A stretch of 64,000 nt of DNA from G963665925 sp963676345 (GCA_963676345.2 CAXXTS010000005.1:857999-921998); one strand, 5' to 3'; counted from the stretch's first letter, positions 34,621 through 44,050 are shown. Made by a program: numbers and translations. Notes: generated from the sequence alone by a model not told the origin.

Positions 34621-36300
34621 ATGCTTCTTGAGCTTTACATTGAAAATTTTGTACTTATTGATAAACTGACCATTCCCTTTGATAAAGGCTTTAATGTTTT
34701 AACAGGGGAAACGGGTGCAGGAAAGTCTATTTTGCTAGGTGCACTTGACCTGATCCTAGGTGGTAAGTTCAATAAGGACTCAATTAAAGACAGTCTAAAA
34801 AAGGCTGTCATACAAGGCACTTTTTCCGTTGATGAAATGGCTGAGACCGTTCTACATCAGCATGGTGTAGATTCGGACGAGGGTCTTGTCATGCTGTCGC
34901 GAGAAATGTACGCATCGGGACGATCGATTCTTCGAATCAATGGACGTATGGTGCCTAAGAGCATAGTAAGTGCTTTTGGAAATATCATTGTTGATATTCA
35001 TGGACAGCACGAGCATCAGTCATTGCTTCGCTCAGCAACACATATTAAAATGCTTGATATGTATGCTGATCAGTCAATTGGACACTTGCTTAATGATGTT
35101 CATGAATCTTACAAAAAAATCGGGCTTATAAAAAATGAACTCGATATGATTGATTTGACTCCAGAACAGGTTCAGAGAGAACTTGAGTTGGTTCAGTATC
35201 AACTGGACGAAATTCAAAAAGCTGCTCTTGAGGATGGAGAAGATGAAGCTATTGAGGCGCGTTTATCTTACTTGAAGAACTTTGAACAGATTCATACAGT
35301 AATGAATGGTGCACATGAAGCCATTTCAGATGAACGCGGCATTTATTCAGAGCTCTCTAGACTGCTTAGAAGTTTAACTTCGGTTGAAGCATATGACGAG
35401 CGAATTAAATCACTTCGTGAAGAACTTGAAACTGTTTATTATAGCGTGGAGAATTTGAACAGTGAAATCAGGGCATATGCAGAGGGTGTTGAATATTCCC
35501 CAGAAGTTTTACAAGAAGTTGAAGAACGATTCAATGTAATGAATGACCTCAAACGCAAGTACGGTCAATCAATAACTGAAATATTAGAGTATGCAGACAA
35601 TCTTGAAAGCAGACTCGACGAACTGACGCATCACTCTGAACATGTTGATAAACTCAAGTCAGCGCTTTCTCAGGAAGAAAATCACTTTGATGCATTGGCT
35701 GAGAGACTCACAGAGAAGAGGATAAAGGCAGCAAGAACATTTGATGAGAGTATTATGAAAGAACTCTTTGAACTCAATATGAAGGATGCACGATTTAGTA
35801 CGTCTATTACGCCGACTGAAAGTAGGCGTATGGACGGTATGGATAGTGTCGAGTTCTTGATTTCAACCAATATGGGACAAGAGCTAAGACCACTCAGAAA
35901 AGTTGTATCTGGTGGTGAGCTTTCAAGAATCATGCTTTCAATTAAATTGATTTTGGGTAAACTTGATGAAGTACCAACCTTGGTGTTTGATGAAGTAGAC
36001 ACAGGAATCAGTGGAATTACAGCAAGTATTGTAGGTGAGAAGCTGCAAAAGATAGCAGATACACATCAAGTGCTTTGCGTGACACACTTACCGCAAATAG
36101 CAGTTATGGCAGATCAACATCTGTTTATTGAAAAACATACTGAAGCACAAAATACAGTTTCTTCTGTTAGGCCTTTGGATTACGACTCAAGAATACTTGA
36201 AATTGGAAGGCTTATAGGTGGTGATGTCATAACGGATACCACCCGTGTTCATGCAATTGAACTCATTGAGCAAGCGCATAAGAAAAAACTGTCATCATAA
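34621..36300 (+). CDS. recN: DNA repair protein RecN
   Basis: An SMC-like ATPase in double-strand break repair, 559 residues. Walker A is in TGETGAGKSILLGAL near residue 30, the long coiled coil spans about 155-370, and the signature VVSGGELSRIMLSIK plus Walker B LVFDEVDTGISGI follow. The ATG at 34621 is chosen because GGAGGT lies 7 bp upstream and RecN proteins start MLxxLxIxNF. The open frame reaches back to 34585. Confidence 0.96.
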   Translation: MLLELYIENFVLIDKLTIPFDKGFNVLTGETGAGKSILLGALDLILGGKFNKDSIKDSLKKAVIQGTFSVDEMAETVLHQHGVDSDEGLVMLSREMYASGRSILRINGRMVPKSIVSAFGNIIVDIHGQHEHQSLLRSATHIKMLDMYADQSIGHLLNDVHESYKKIGLIKNELDMIDLTPEQVQRELELVQYQLDEIQKAALEDGEDEAIEARLSYLKNFEQIHTVMNGAHEAISDERGIYSELSRLLRSLTSVEAYDERIKSLREELETVYYSVENLNSEIRAYAEGVEYSPEVLQEVEERFNVMNDLKRKYGQSITEILEYADNLESRLDELTHHSEHVDKLKSALSQEENHFDALAERLTEKRIKAARTFDESIMKELFELNMKDARFSTSITPTESRRMDGMDSVEFLISTNMGQELRPLRKVVSGGELSRIMLSIKLILGKLDEVPTLVFDEVDTGISGITASIVGEKLQKIADTHQVLCVTHLPQIAVMADQHLFIEKHTEAQNTVSSVRPLDYDSRILEIGRLIGGDVITDTTRVHAIELIEQAHKKKLSS

Positions 36301-36314
36301 AGGTGGAGAGAGCT

Positions 36315-37115
36315 ATGAGTAAAAAAATTCGTGTACTAATTGTTGATGACAATCAGAATTTTTGTACAATATTGAATGAGCATATTAAAGAGCAAGATGA
36401 TTTCGAAGTGGTTGGAATTGCCCATAATGGGCTAAAGGCCGTTGAACTGATCAAGGAAACCGTACCGGACATAGTTGTACTGGATATAATTATGCCGCAT
36501 TTAGACGGACTTGGTGTTCTAGAAGAAGTTGGTGAACTGGGCTTAATTGATAAAATTAAGTTTATTATTCTATCCGCAGTAGGTCAGGACAATATAACAA
36601 GACGCGCCATTAATCTGGGTGCAACATATTATGTTATTAAACCATTTGATTTCGATTTGTTTATAGACCGTTTGAGACAGCTTTCAAAATCCTCTAAATC
36701 AAAGAAGGATGGCGAAGACATATCTCGGTTGAGTATATCCGCAAATGTCAAGGAGTTCACATCCATTGATGCACGCGTTACGGAAGTTCTTCATAAAATT
36801 GGTGTCCCACCACATATAAAAGGCTTCCAGTATATTCGCGAAGCAATTCAAATGGTATACGAAGATTCAAATTGTCTAAACAAAGTGACTAAGATTATAT
36901 ATCCTGGTATTGCAGAGAAATTCGATACGACAGCAAGTCGTGTTGAGCGTGCAATTCGTAATGCAATCGAGATCTCAATCAACAGAGGAAATCCAGAGTA
37001 TATCGAAGCTTATTTTGGGCATACATTAACAGGGAAGAAGACCAAGTTGACCAACAGCGAATTTATTGCACTGGTCGCAGAAAAATTACGAATGGAAGAC
37101 TCACGAACGAGTTAA
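36315..37115 (+). CDS. spo0A: Sporulation master regulator Spo0A
   Basis: A response regulator that launches sporulation. The receiver (residues 1-125) has VDDN, the phospho-acceptor Asp in IVVLDIIMPHLDG and the conserved Lys in VIKPFDF. The C-terminal Spo0A domain has PHIKGFQYIREAI and TASRVERAIRNAIE with the recognition helix. The ATG at 36315 is chosen because AAAGGTGGAG lies upstream. It follows recN after 14 bp; the spoIVB gene usually found between recN and spo0A is absent here. Presence of spo0A suggests, but does not prove, spore formation. Confidence 0.96.
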   Translation: MSKKIRVLIVDDNQNFCTILNEHIKEQDDFEVVGIAHNGLKAVELIKETVPDIVVLDIIMPHLDGLGVLEEVGELGLIDKIKFIILSAVGQDNITRRAINLGATYYVIKPFDFDLFIDRLRQLSKSSKSKKDGEDISRLSISANVKEFTSIDARVTEVLHKIGVPPHIKGFQYIREAIQMVYEDSNCLNKVTKIIYPGIAEKFDTTASRVERAIRNAIEISINRGNPEYIEAYFGHTLTGKKTKLTNSEFIALVAEKLRMEDSRTS

Positions 37116-37156
37116 TCATGGTATGAATACAATCTAATCCGAGGGGAAGCTTTACC

Positions 37157-38335
37157 ATGTTCACAGGGATTCTTACTGCAGCAGCTGAGTCATTAATTAT
37201 AAGCTTTACAATGTTTGGTGTGGCGCACAGAAGAAAATCGCGACCCGTTTATCAGCATGCCTTGTTTATTTTAATAAACACAGTCATGCTTTATTTTTTG
37301 GACTTTGATTCCATATGGGAAGTGATGGCCCTGTTCACAATTATGCTTAGTTCCTTTACAGTAATATTTGATGTCGATCTTAAAACGGTGGCACTGGGCG
37401 GTGTAAGCACATATTTCTTTGTTATTGTGAACCAGCTTTCAACAGCCTTGCTGGCGCTCTTGTTATATGGCGAAAAATATGACTACAGGATTTTCTTTCA
37501 GAGTGAGCATGGCTTGATGCACGTATTTACTGTGGTTTTCGCAGCGGTATTGATTGTATTGTACAACATGTTTATTGCACTGCCGCGACATAAGGCAAAG
37601 ACACGCGTCAGTTTTTCTGATTTGACAGTAAGAATCAATTTGATCTTAGCATCGATACTCATACTCATGCTGAGTTGGAATATCAAGTATTTGTATAAGA
37701 ACTGGGAAAATGTCGATGCAGTCCCGGGCCTATCGGATAAAATCATCATACTTGTACTATTTGCATCCTTAATGGTCGGGGGTATGATTTTCATTGTCAA
37801 CAGGTACTTAATGAAATCCATGATCCTGTTTAATGTATCAGAGCGTTCTCAAAAGGATATGATGACGGGTACGCTCAACCGTGAGGCGGGTATAGCCATC
37901 CTAAAGGATATGATGAAAACGTCTAGGGAAACCGGTGCAAAACTGACGGTATGTTTTGTGGATATTAACAATTTGAAGTTTGTAAATGATAAGTTCGGAC
38001 ATCAGGAAGGCGATAGACTTATTGGCATAGTCAGCTCAACCATTGCAGAGAGCCTTAGAAATATGGATATTGTTGCTCGAATCGGCGGCGATGAGTTCAT
38101 TGTCATTTTTGCAGGGTGTGATATGGCTAAGGCAAGGAGTATCTGGGGGAGGATTCTTGGTAAATTTAAAAAGATTAATTTGAGTGGTGACTTGAATTTT
38201 CCTGTTGGCATCAGCTCAGGCTTTGTTGAATATGACCCTGAGAAGCACACTTCCACAAAAATGTTGATCCGTGAAGCAGACGAAAAAATGTACAAGAACA
38301 AAAAAGTTAGAAAATCACATAGGAATTTTAAGTGA
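37157..38335 (+). CDS. Membrane diguanylate cyclase (GGDEF)
   Basis: Residues 1-225 hold six or more hydrophobic segments with no recognised sensor fold. The C-terminal GGDEF domain (about 230-390) is complete: MTGTLNREAG, the FVDINNLKFVND metal motif and RIGGDEF. The autoinhibitory site RNMD precedes GGDEF by exactly five residues, as in feedback-inhibited cyclases. It should make c-di-GMP from GTP in response to a membrane signal. The neighbour is spo0A; candidate receptors in this window are the MshEN domain of PilB and ComFB. Confidence 0.92.
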   Translation: MFTGILTAAAESLIISFTMFGVAHRRKSRPVYQHALFILINTVMLYFLDFDSIWEVMALFTIMLSSFTVIFDVDLKTVALGGVSTYFFVIVNQLSTALLALLLYGEKYDYRIFFQSEHGLMHVFTVVFAAVLIVLYNMFIALPRHKAKTRVSFSDLTVRINLILASILILMLSWNIKYLYKNWENVDAVPGLSDKIIILVLFASLMVGGMIFIVNRYLMKSMILFNVSERSQKDMMTGTLNREAGIAILKDMMKTSRETGAKLTVCFVDINNLKFVNDKFGHQEGDRLIGIVSSTIAESLRNMDIVARIGGDEFIVIFAGCDMAKARSIWGRILGKFKKINLSGDLNFPVGISSGFVEYDPEKHTSTKMLIREADEKMYKNKKVRKSHRNFK

Positions 38336-38363
38336 TAGGGTCCTAATCTTGTGTATTTTTTTC

Positions 38364-38392
38364 TTTAAAAATGTATTAAAAGTAGGTATAAT
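38364..38392 (+). promoter_or_regulatory. Promoter of the recombinase gene
   Basis: TTTAAA (38364-38369), a 17-bp spacer and TATAAT (38387-38392), 61 bp before the start codon. Confidence 0.6.
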
Positions 38393-38453
38393 GTTAGTAT
38401 TGTTCTGCTATTCAAGGACATGTGTGTATAAATACGAGTGAGGGGTTAGTACA

Positions 38454-39338
38454 ATGTTGGATAAAATCACTGCCTTTTGTGATTACCTAAAGAATGAGAG
38501 AAAGCTATCTAAAAACACGTTGGATTCTTATTCAAGAGATTTGAGAAAGTTTCATGCGTATCTTTCAGATCATGCGATCGAGTCATTTTCAGAAATATCA
38601 GATAACACTGTACTCACTTATCAGCTCCATCTTCAGAATCTTGGTCGATCAACAGCGACTGTATCAAGAAATCTTGCGACACTTAGAACATTTTTCGGGT
38701 ACTTATTGGATGAAGGTCTGATTACAAAGAATCCTACACGGAAGCTTGTATCTCCAAAAGCTGAACGAAAAATGCCTAAGGTTCTTACACTAGCTGAAGT
38801 AGACCGACTGTTAAGTCAGCCGGACACGGAAGCTGAAACGGGTAAACGTGACAGAGCGATGTTAGAACTACTTTATGCATCGGGGATACGTGTTACTGAG
38901 ATGGTTTCTCTGAATATTGATGATGTTAACATCGATATTGGGTATATTAGGTGTAAGAACGAGCGTTCTAAAGATCGGATTATTCCGATTGGGAAAATGG
39001 CAAAGGAGGCGGTGTCTGAGTATATCGACAGCGCGCGCCTTGGACTCATTAAAACGCATACAGAAGCGCTTTTTGTAAATTACTATGGCAAGCGACTGAC
39101 AAGACAAGGATTCTGGAAGATTGTAAAAAGATATACACAGATGGCCGAAATAGACAAACCTATTACGCCGCACACTTTAAGACATTCATTTGCTACACAT
39201 TTGATTCAAAATGGGGCGGACTTAAAGTCCGTTCAGGAAATGCTGGGACATTCTGATATTTCTACTACGCAAATGTATATCGAACTCAGCAGGACCCGAA
39301 TTCAAGAAGTGTACAACAAAGCACATCCGAGAGCCTAA
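38454..39338 (+). CDS. xerD: XerD-type tyrosine recombinase
   Basis: A 294-residue site-specific recombinase. The N-terminal SAM-like core-binding domain (LSKNTLDSYSRDLRKFHAYL) is typical. Catalytic residues are in place: Arg in YASGIRVTEM, Lys in the KNERSKDRIIP hairpin, HTLRHSFATHL, LGHSDISTTQMYI with His and the Tyr nucleophile. The gene is in the position of xerD before deoB-punA-pdp in Bacillota, so chromosome dimer resolution is the likely role. XerC and XerD cannot be fully separated by eye. Confidence 0.88.
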   Translation: MLDKITAFCDYLKNERKLSKNTLDSYSRDLRKFHAYLSDHAIESFSEISDNTVLTYQLHLQNLGRSTATVSRNLATLRTFFGYLLDEGLITKNPTRKLVSPKAERKMPKVLTLAEVDRLLSQPDTEAETGKRDRAMLELLYASGIRVTEMVSLNIDDVNIDIGYIRCKNERSKDRIIPIGKMAKEAVSEYIDSARLGLIKTHTEALFVNYYGKRLTRQGFWKIVKRYTQMAEIDKPITPHTLRHSFATHLIQNGADLKSVQEMLGHSDISTTQMYIELSRTRIQEVYNKAHPRA

Positions 39339-39408
39339 AACATAAAATAGCATACTCTATTTATAAAAGGCGATCTCGAATATGCATGTTAGCTTAGGAG
39401 GGATGCAC

Positions 39409-40584
39409 ATGGTAAAAAGAGTAATTATTTTCGTGATGGACAGTGTTGGAATTGGCGCACTGCCAGATTCAGAAAAATTTGGTGATGTGGGCGTTAATAC
39501 GTTAGGAAACATTGCAAAAGCCAGTGAACACTTTAATATTCCAAATCTTAGAAAACTGGGTGTTGGAAATATTGAAGGCCTAGACATGATTGAACCATAT
39601 GAGAGCCCAATTGGTGCTTTCGGACGTTCAGGTGAAGTGTCCAATGGTAAAGACACAACGACAGGGCACTGGGAAATGGCAGGACTTTATTTAGAGGAAC
39701 CTTTCCAAACGTTTCCAAACGGATTCCCGGATTCAATCATTCAGGAATTTGAAGAGAAAACAGGTAGAAAAGTTCTGTGCAATAAGCCGTATTCAGGAAC
39801 TGAAGTCATTGCTGATTATGGTGAAGAACATATGAGGACAGGCAATGTAATTGTGTATACATCAGCAGACAGTGTATTCCAAATTGCCGCTCATGAAGAA
39901 ATCGTTCCCCTAGAAGAACTGTACAGTATGTGTGAAATTGCGCGTAAAATTATGATGGGCGAGAATCAACTCGCTAGAATCATTGCGAGACCTTTCGTAG
40001 GTCAACTTGGCAATTTTGAACGTACAGCCAATCGCAGGGACTATTCTTTGAAGCCTTTCGGTAAAACTGTACTCGATCACGCAAAAGATGCTGGTCTTGA
40101 CGTACAGGCCGTAGGGAAAATAGTTGATATCTTCAACGGACAAGGAATTACTGAAGATGTCCATACAAAATCAAATATGGACGGTGTTGACTGGACGCTT
40201 AAGTATCTAAACACAGATTCTAAAGGCATAATCTTCACAAATTTGGTTGATTTTGACGCTAAATTTGGGCACAGAAGAAATGTTGAAGGATATCGTGAGG
40301 CGATAGAAGCGCTCGATGCACGTATTCCTGAAATCCTAGACGCTATGAATGATGATGACCTAATCATTTTCACAGCAGATCACGGCAATGATCCGACCTA
40401 CAAGGGAACAGACCATACCAGAGAGTATGTGCCTATTCTTGTTTATGGTAAGGACGTTATAGCGGGTGCTGAAATAGGCACGCGAAAAACGTTTTCGGAT
40501 ATTGCCGCAACCGTTGCAGATATCCTTGGTATTAAAGCGACACCATTTGGTGAAAGCTTTAAGTCCATTATTTTAAGTGACTAA
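39409..40584 (+). CDS. deoB: Phosphopentomutase
   Basis: Interconverts ribose or deoxyribose 1- and 5-phosphates in nucleoside salvage. It belongs to the alkaline phosphatase superfamily: VMDSVGIGALPD holds the first metal site, DTTTGHWEMAG the phospho-acceptor Thr, and FTADHGNDPTYKGTDHTRE the second metal cluster. The ATG at 39409 is chosen because AGGAGGG ends 6 bp upstream; the frame is open to 39382. It forms an operon with punA. Confidence 0.95.
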   Translation: MVKRVIIFVMDSVGIGALPDSEKFGDVGVNTLGNIAKASEHFNIPNLRKLGVGNIEGLDMIEPYESPIGAFGRSGEVSNGKDTTTGHWEMAGLYLEEPFQTFPNGFPDSIIQEFEEKTGRKVLCNKPYSGTEVIADYGEEHMRTGNVIVYTSADSVFQIAAHEEIVPLEELYSMCEIARKIMMGENQLARIIARPFVGQLGNFERTANRRDYSLKPFGKTVLDHAKDAGLDVQAVGKIVDIFNGQGITEDVHTKSNMDGVDWTLKYLNTDSKGIIFTNLVDFDAKFGHRRNVEGYREAIEALDARIPEILDAMNDDDLIIFTADHGNDPTYKGTDHTREYVPILVYGKDVIAGAEIGTRKTFSDIAATVADILGIKATPFGESFKSIILSD

Positions 40585-40606
40585 GGAGTCTTGAGGAGGA
40601 TACACA

Positions 40607-41431
40607 ATGGAAAACATGCTTCAAAAAATTCAGGAGGCTAAAGCTTACCTGTTTGATAAAATTGGATTTGAACCTGAGATAGGCCTGATTCTGGGCAGTG
40701 GTCTTGGCATTTTGGCTGATGAAATCGAAAATCCGATCCACATTGATTATGAAAACATTCCACACTTTCCAGTATCAACTGTCGAAGGGCATGCAGGCCG
40801 TTTCGTGGCGGGTGATTTGGAAGGCCGTAAAGTTATAGCTATGCAAGGTAGATTTCATTACTATGAAGGATACACTATGCAAGAAATTACATTCCCTGTA
40901 CGCGTAATGGTAGCACTTGGTGTTGCGAATCTAATGGTTACAAATGCTGCGGGCGGTGCGAATGTGTCTTATATTCCAGGCGATTTAATGCTGATCACAG
41001 ATCACATCAACTTCACTGGGACAAACCCTCTTATCGGCAAGAATTACGATGAACTAGGACCGCGTTTCCCTGATTGCTCAGAAATTTATGACAAATCTCT
41101 AAACAAGCAGATCGAAGAAATTGCAAAGGAACAAGGCATTCGTCTTCAAAAAGGCGTATACCAAATGAACCCAGGTCCGACTTATGAAACACCTGCTGAG
41201 GTAAGAATGGCAAGAGCACTTGGGGCAGATGCAGTTGGTATGTCTACAGTTCCAGAAGCGATTGTTGCACGTCATGCGGGCATTAAGGTAACGGGTATTT
41301 CCTGCATTACCAATATGGCTGCTGGCATTCTTGATCAACCGCTCCACCATGGAGAAGTTGTTGAAACAGCAAATATGGTGAAAAAGACGTTCATTCAGCT
41401 TGTACGAAGTATCGTACCAATTCTTAAGTAA
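40607..41431 (+). CDS. punA: Purine nucleoside phosphorylase, trimeric type
   Basis: Cleaves purine nucleosides with phosphate to free base and (deoxy)ribose 1-phosphate. The trimeric (274-residue) class is shown by LGSGLG, EGHAGRFVAG, MQGRFHYYEGY, VTNAAGGAN, PTYETPAEVRMARALGADAV, MSTVPEAIVARHAG and ISCITNMAAG. GAGGAGG precedes the ATG. With deoB and pdp it supplies pentose phosphates from nucleosides. Confidence 0.94.
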   Translation: MENMLQKIQEAKAYLFDKIGFEPEIGLILGSGLGILADEIENPIHIDYENIPHFPVSTVEGHAGRFVAGDLEGRKVIAMQGRFHYYEGYTMQEITFPVRVMVALGVANLMVTNAAGGANVSYIPGDLMLITDHINFTGTNPLIGKNYDELGPRFPDCSEIYDKSLNKQIEEIAKEQGIRLQKGVYQMNPGPTYETPAEVRMARALGADAVGMSTVPEAIVARHAGIKVTGISCITNMAAGILDQPLHHGEVVETANMVKKTFIQLVRSIVPILK

Positions 41432-41447
41432 AATCACTGAACAGATT

Positions 41448-41453
41448 TATAAA
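41448..41453 (+). promoter_or_regulatory. -10-like element before the structured RNA
   Basis: TATAAA at 41448-41453 would place a transcription start at about 41460, exactly where the structured RNA begins. The -35 region is weak. Confidence 0.4.
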
Positions 41454-41460
41454 AAAACAT

Positions 41461-41690
41461 CTACCCGGACCGTAAGGTTCGGGTAAGACTGTTAACAAAG
41501 CAAACAGTCTCAGGTTTTGAGAAATCGTCAAATTCGCGGAACAAGTATATTAACGGATCGTAGCATATATGAATATACGTAAGCGTCGTTAATATACACA
41601 GTGACAAAGAAGTGGGCGACTTTATCAAGAACCTGAACCCGGACTGTAAAGTTCACGGAAGACCGCTAACAAAGTAAACAGTCTGGGTTT
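41461..41690 (+). ncRNA. Pseudo-symmetric structured RNA, possibly raiA
   Basis: Two related modules about 50 nt long start at 41463 and 41637 (offset 174). Each has ACCCGGAC, a GTAA loop, a GTTC strand, and AACAAAG then AAACAGTCT. In module 1 these fold as a 9-bp hairpin (41463-41471 with 41476-41484) and an 8-bp hairpin (41486-41493 with 41503-41510). Between the modules an 11-bp stem (41545-41555 with 41587-41597) sits inside a longer stem (CAGGTT at 41511 with AACCTG at 41630). The outer ends also pair (41463-41470 with 41681-41688, one wobble). The size and standalone position suit the clostridial raiA RNA, but I cannot confirm that family. Confidence 0.6.
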
Positions 41691-41800
41691 GATTAAGTTG
41701 AGCGTCTTGAGTTTTTACAGAGGCTGAAACAAAGGCGTGAATGAAATCTGATTTTGGGTTCTACTTGAGCTATGTGACTTAGCGAAAGAGGGTATATATA
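41691..41800. other. Leader between structured RNA and pdp
   Basis: No convincing terminator or promoter is visible here. GAGGG lies about 12 bp before the pdp start. With 41432-41690 this makes a gene-free stretch of 369 bp that is mostly filled by the structured RNA. Confidence 0.4.
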
Positions 41801-43126
41801 ATGAGAATGTATGATATCATCACTAAAAAACGTGATGGAGAAGAACTGACAACTGAAGAAATTAAATTCTTTATTACTGAATATACAAATGGAAATGTGC
41901 CTGATTATCAAGCGTCTGCACTTCTTATGGCAATTTTTCTGCAGAAAATGAACACAAGAGAAACTGTAGATTTAACACATGCTATGATGAACTCAGGAGA
42001 TGTTGTTGATTTAAGTGCCATTGAAGGTATTAAAGTGGATAAGCACTCTACAGGCGGCGTAGGAGATACAACAACTCTAATTCTTGGGCCACTGGTGGCA
42101 TCTTGTGGCGTACCAGTTGCGAAAATGTCTGGACGCGGTCTGGGTCATACTGGTGGAACGCTTGATAAACTTGAAGCTATAGAAAATTTCAAAATAGAAG
42201 TTGCAATAGAAGACTTTATTAAGAATGTAAACGAGAAAAAGATTGCCGTAGTTGGACAGACTGCTAATATTGCCCCAGCCGATAAAAAACTTTATGCACT
42301 GCGTGATGTAACTGCAACCGTCGATAATATTTCTTTGATTGCTGCTTCGATTATGTCAAAAAAACTTGCAGCAGGCAGTGACGCGATTGTGTTGGATGTC
42401 AAGTGTGGTAGCGGCGCATTTATTAAGGATTTAGATGGAGCGATCGAACTTTCTGAAGCAATGGTTGATATCGGCAATAACATGAAACGAAACACAATTG
42501 GTGTTATTACAGATATGGAGCAACCACTTGGGTTTGCAATTGGAAACGCGTTAGAGGTTAAAGAGGCAATTGATACACTAAAAAATCAAGGGCCAGAAGA
42601 TTTAACCGAACTCGTATTGACGCTGGGTTCCAATATGGTGCTTCTAGGTGGCGGTGCTGATAATTACGACGCGGCATATGCAATGGTGAAGTCAAAGCTT
42701 GAAAACGGTGAAGCCTTTGAGAAGTTTAAAGAGTTTGTAGCTGCTCAAGGTGGAAATGTGGCGGTTATTGAAAATCCTTCCAGACTACCTCAGGCTAGCC
42801 AAGTGATTGAAGTTAAGGCTGATAGAGCAGGGTATCTTGAGTCCATTCAGTCTGATGAAGTCGGTATTTCTGCTATGATGCTGGGTGCAGGTCGTGCGAA
42901 AAAAGAAGACACGCTAGACATGTCAGCAGGCATAGTCTTAAATAAAAAAGTAGGCGATAAAGTCGAGGCAGGCGAAGTGATTGCTACACTTTATACATGT
43001 GACGCAAGTAAGGTTGCAGATGCTCAGGAAAGATTCCTAAATGCACTGACGTTTACAACACATGAAGTTCAGCCTAGAAAACTTATTAAGGCAATTGTCA
43101 CTAAAGATGGCGTTAAGAAAATATAA
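41801..43126 (+). CDS. pdp: Pyrimidine-nucleoside phosphorylase
   Basis: Phosphorolyses thymidine, uridine and deoxyuridine. The signature KHSTGGVGDTTTLILGPL, then SGRGLGHTGGTLDKLEAI, is diagnostic of the thymidine phosphorylase fold; ALRDVTATVDNISLIAASIMSKK and DVKCGSGAFIKD line the active site. The 441-residue length is normal. It completes the salvage set with deoB and punA but is separated from them by the structured RNA. Confidence 0.95.
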   Translation: MRMYDIITKKRDGEELTTEEIKFFITEYTNGNVPDYQASALLMAIFLQKMNTRETVDLTHAMMNSGDVVDLSAIEGIKVDKHSTGGVGDTTTLILGPLVASCGVPVAKMSGRGLGHTGGTLDKLEAIENFKIEVAIEDFIKNVNEKKIAVVGQTANIAPADKKLYALRDVTATVDNISLIAASIMSKKLAAGSDAIVLDVKCGSGAFIKDLDGAIELSEAMVDIGNNMKRNTIGVITDMEQPLGFAIGNALEVKEAIDTLKNQGPEDLTELVLTLGSNMVLLGGGADNYDAAYAMVKSKLENGEAFEKFKEFVAAQGGNVAVIENPSRLPQASQVIEVKADRAGYLESIQSDEVGISAMMLGAGRAKKEDTLDMSAGIVLNKKVGDKVEAGEVIATLYTCDASKVADAQERFLNALTFTTHEVQPRKLIKAIVTKDGVKKI

Positions 43127-43147
43127 GAACATTCACTAGTGATTATG

Positions 43148-43186
43148 AACAGGCACCCAACTCAGTTGTGTGCCTGTTTCTATTTT
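43148..43186 (+). terminator. Terminator of pdp
   Basis: AACAGGCAC (43148-43156) pairs with GTGCCTGTT (43170-43178) plus an inner AAC/GTT, followed by TTCTATTTT. Confidence 0.88.
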
Positions 43187-43218
43187 CAATAAGACAAAGA
43201 CACGCGTGTGAATACAGA

Positions 43219-43259
43219 AAAGAAGGCCGTTTGCTTAATGTACAAGGGCCTCCTTCTTT
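43219..43259. terminator. Second hairpin, possibly bidirectional
   Basis: AAAGAAGG (43219-43226) pairs with CCTTCTTT (43252-43259) around a 25-nt loop with further GGCC pairing. The U-tract is weak on both strands. Confidence 0.4.
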
Positions 43260-43333
43260 GTATTTAGATTTAAGGGATTTCATTTTTTTCTGGTTAATCC
43301 AGTGACCAGCGGTTATGTGAATAGGCGGTCGGG

Positions 43334-43339
43334 TATAAT
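43334..43339 (+). promoter_or_regulatory. -10 element of the rubrerythrin-like gene
   Basis: Perfect TATAAT 44 bp before the start codon. No good -35 is visible at 16-18 bp spacing. Confidence 0.4.
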
Positions 43340-43382
43340 TCAACTATATACTGGTAGAATATATATTGGAGGGATACATACA

Positions 43383-43874
43383 ATGAAAGAATTTGAAGTG
43401 AAAATGATTAAACAGGCCATCTTAAATGAAATTGAAGGGTACGAATTTTATAAAATGGCAGGCAAACAGGCACAAAACACCGATGTGAAAAAATCCTTTG
43501 AAAGACTAGCTGAAGAAGAATTGAAACATGTCGAGTGGCTAAAACAACTCTTTGAGAGCATGAGCAGTGACCAGGCAGATACAAATCTTCTTGAATCACT
43601 TCCAAATCCGCCAACGGCAGGCATATTCAAGTGGGATAGTCTAGATCGTGATAACGCGGGTATAGCCGTTTCTGTATTTGGTATTGGCATGCAAATGGAA
43701 GAAGCATCCGTAGAATTTTATAAGGATGCCGCCAACAAAACTGGGCTAGGTGAAGCTAAGAAGCTTTATAAGCTTTTAGCACAGTGGGAACAAGTACATT
43801 TTGAACAATTCGCAAAAGAGTATGAAAGTCTGCGAAAAGATTGGTGGTCTTATCAGGGCTATGCACCATTTTAG
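43383..43874 (+). CDS. Rubrerythrin/ferritin-like diiron protein
   Basis: A 163-residue four-helix protein. The carboxylate and His ligands of a diiron site are spaced as in rubrerythrins: NEIEGYEFYKMAG (helix 1), AEEELKHVEWL (helix 2), QMEEASVEFYKDAA (helix 3) and EQVHFEQFAKEY (helix 4). There is no C-terminal rubredoxin domain. Such proteins detoxify peroxide in anaerobes. The ATG at 43383 is chosen because GGAGGGATA lies upstream; the frame is open to 43302 but those codons would include the promoter. Confidence 0.88.
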   Translation: MKEFEVKMIKQAILNEIEGYEFYKMAGKQAQNTDVKKSFERLAEEELKHVEWLKQLFESMSSDQADTNLLESLPNPPTAGIFKWDSLDRDNAGIAVSVFGIGMQMEEASVEFYKDAANKTGLGEAKKLYKLLAQWEQVHFEQFAKEYESLRKDWWSYQGYAPF

Positions 43875-44050
43875 TGATTTTCATAAGCGTTTGGTGCAAT
43901 ATACAAATGGATAGTTAATATTTAAGCATTGTTGATTTCTAATTTATTAAATCTGCACTGGTCAAAGTAATTTTACTTAAAATGACCTATACATGAATAA
44001 AAATACGCGACAGGTTCTTTTAAGAAAGAATGAAAAAAGGTGGTGGGAAC

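Noticed and set aside
41461..41690. Purine or 2'-deoxyguanosine riboswitch in front of pdp
   Set aside because: The conserved three-way junction and loop sequences of the purine riboswitch class are not present, and the region is more than twice as long.
43992..44009. ARG box (CATGAATAAAAAT) before the unknown membrane protein
   Set aside because: One half matches the ArgR consensus, but the second half does not and the gene has no link to arginine metabolism. A single AT-rich match is weak.
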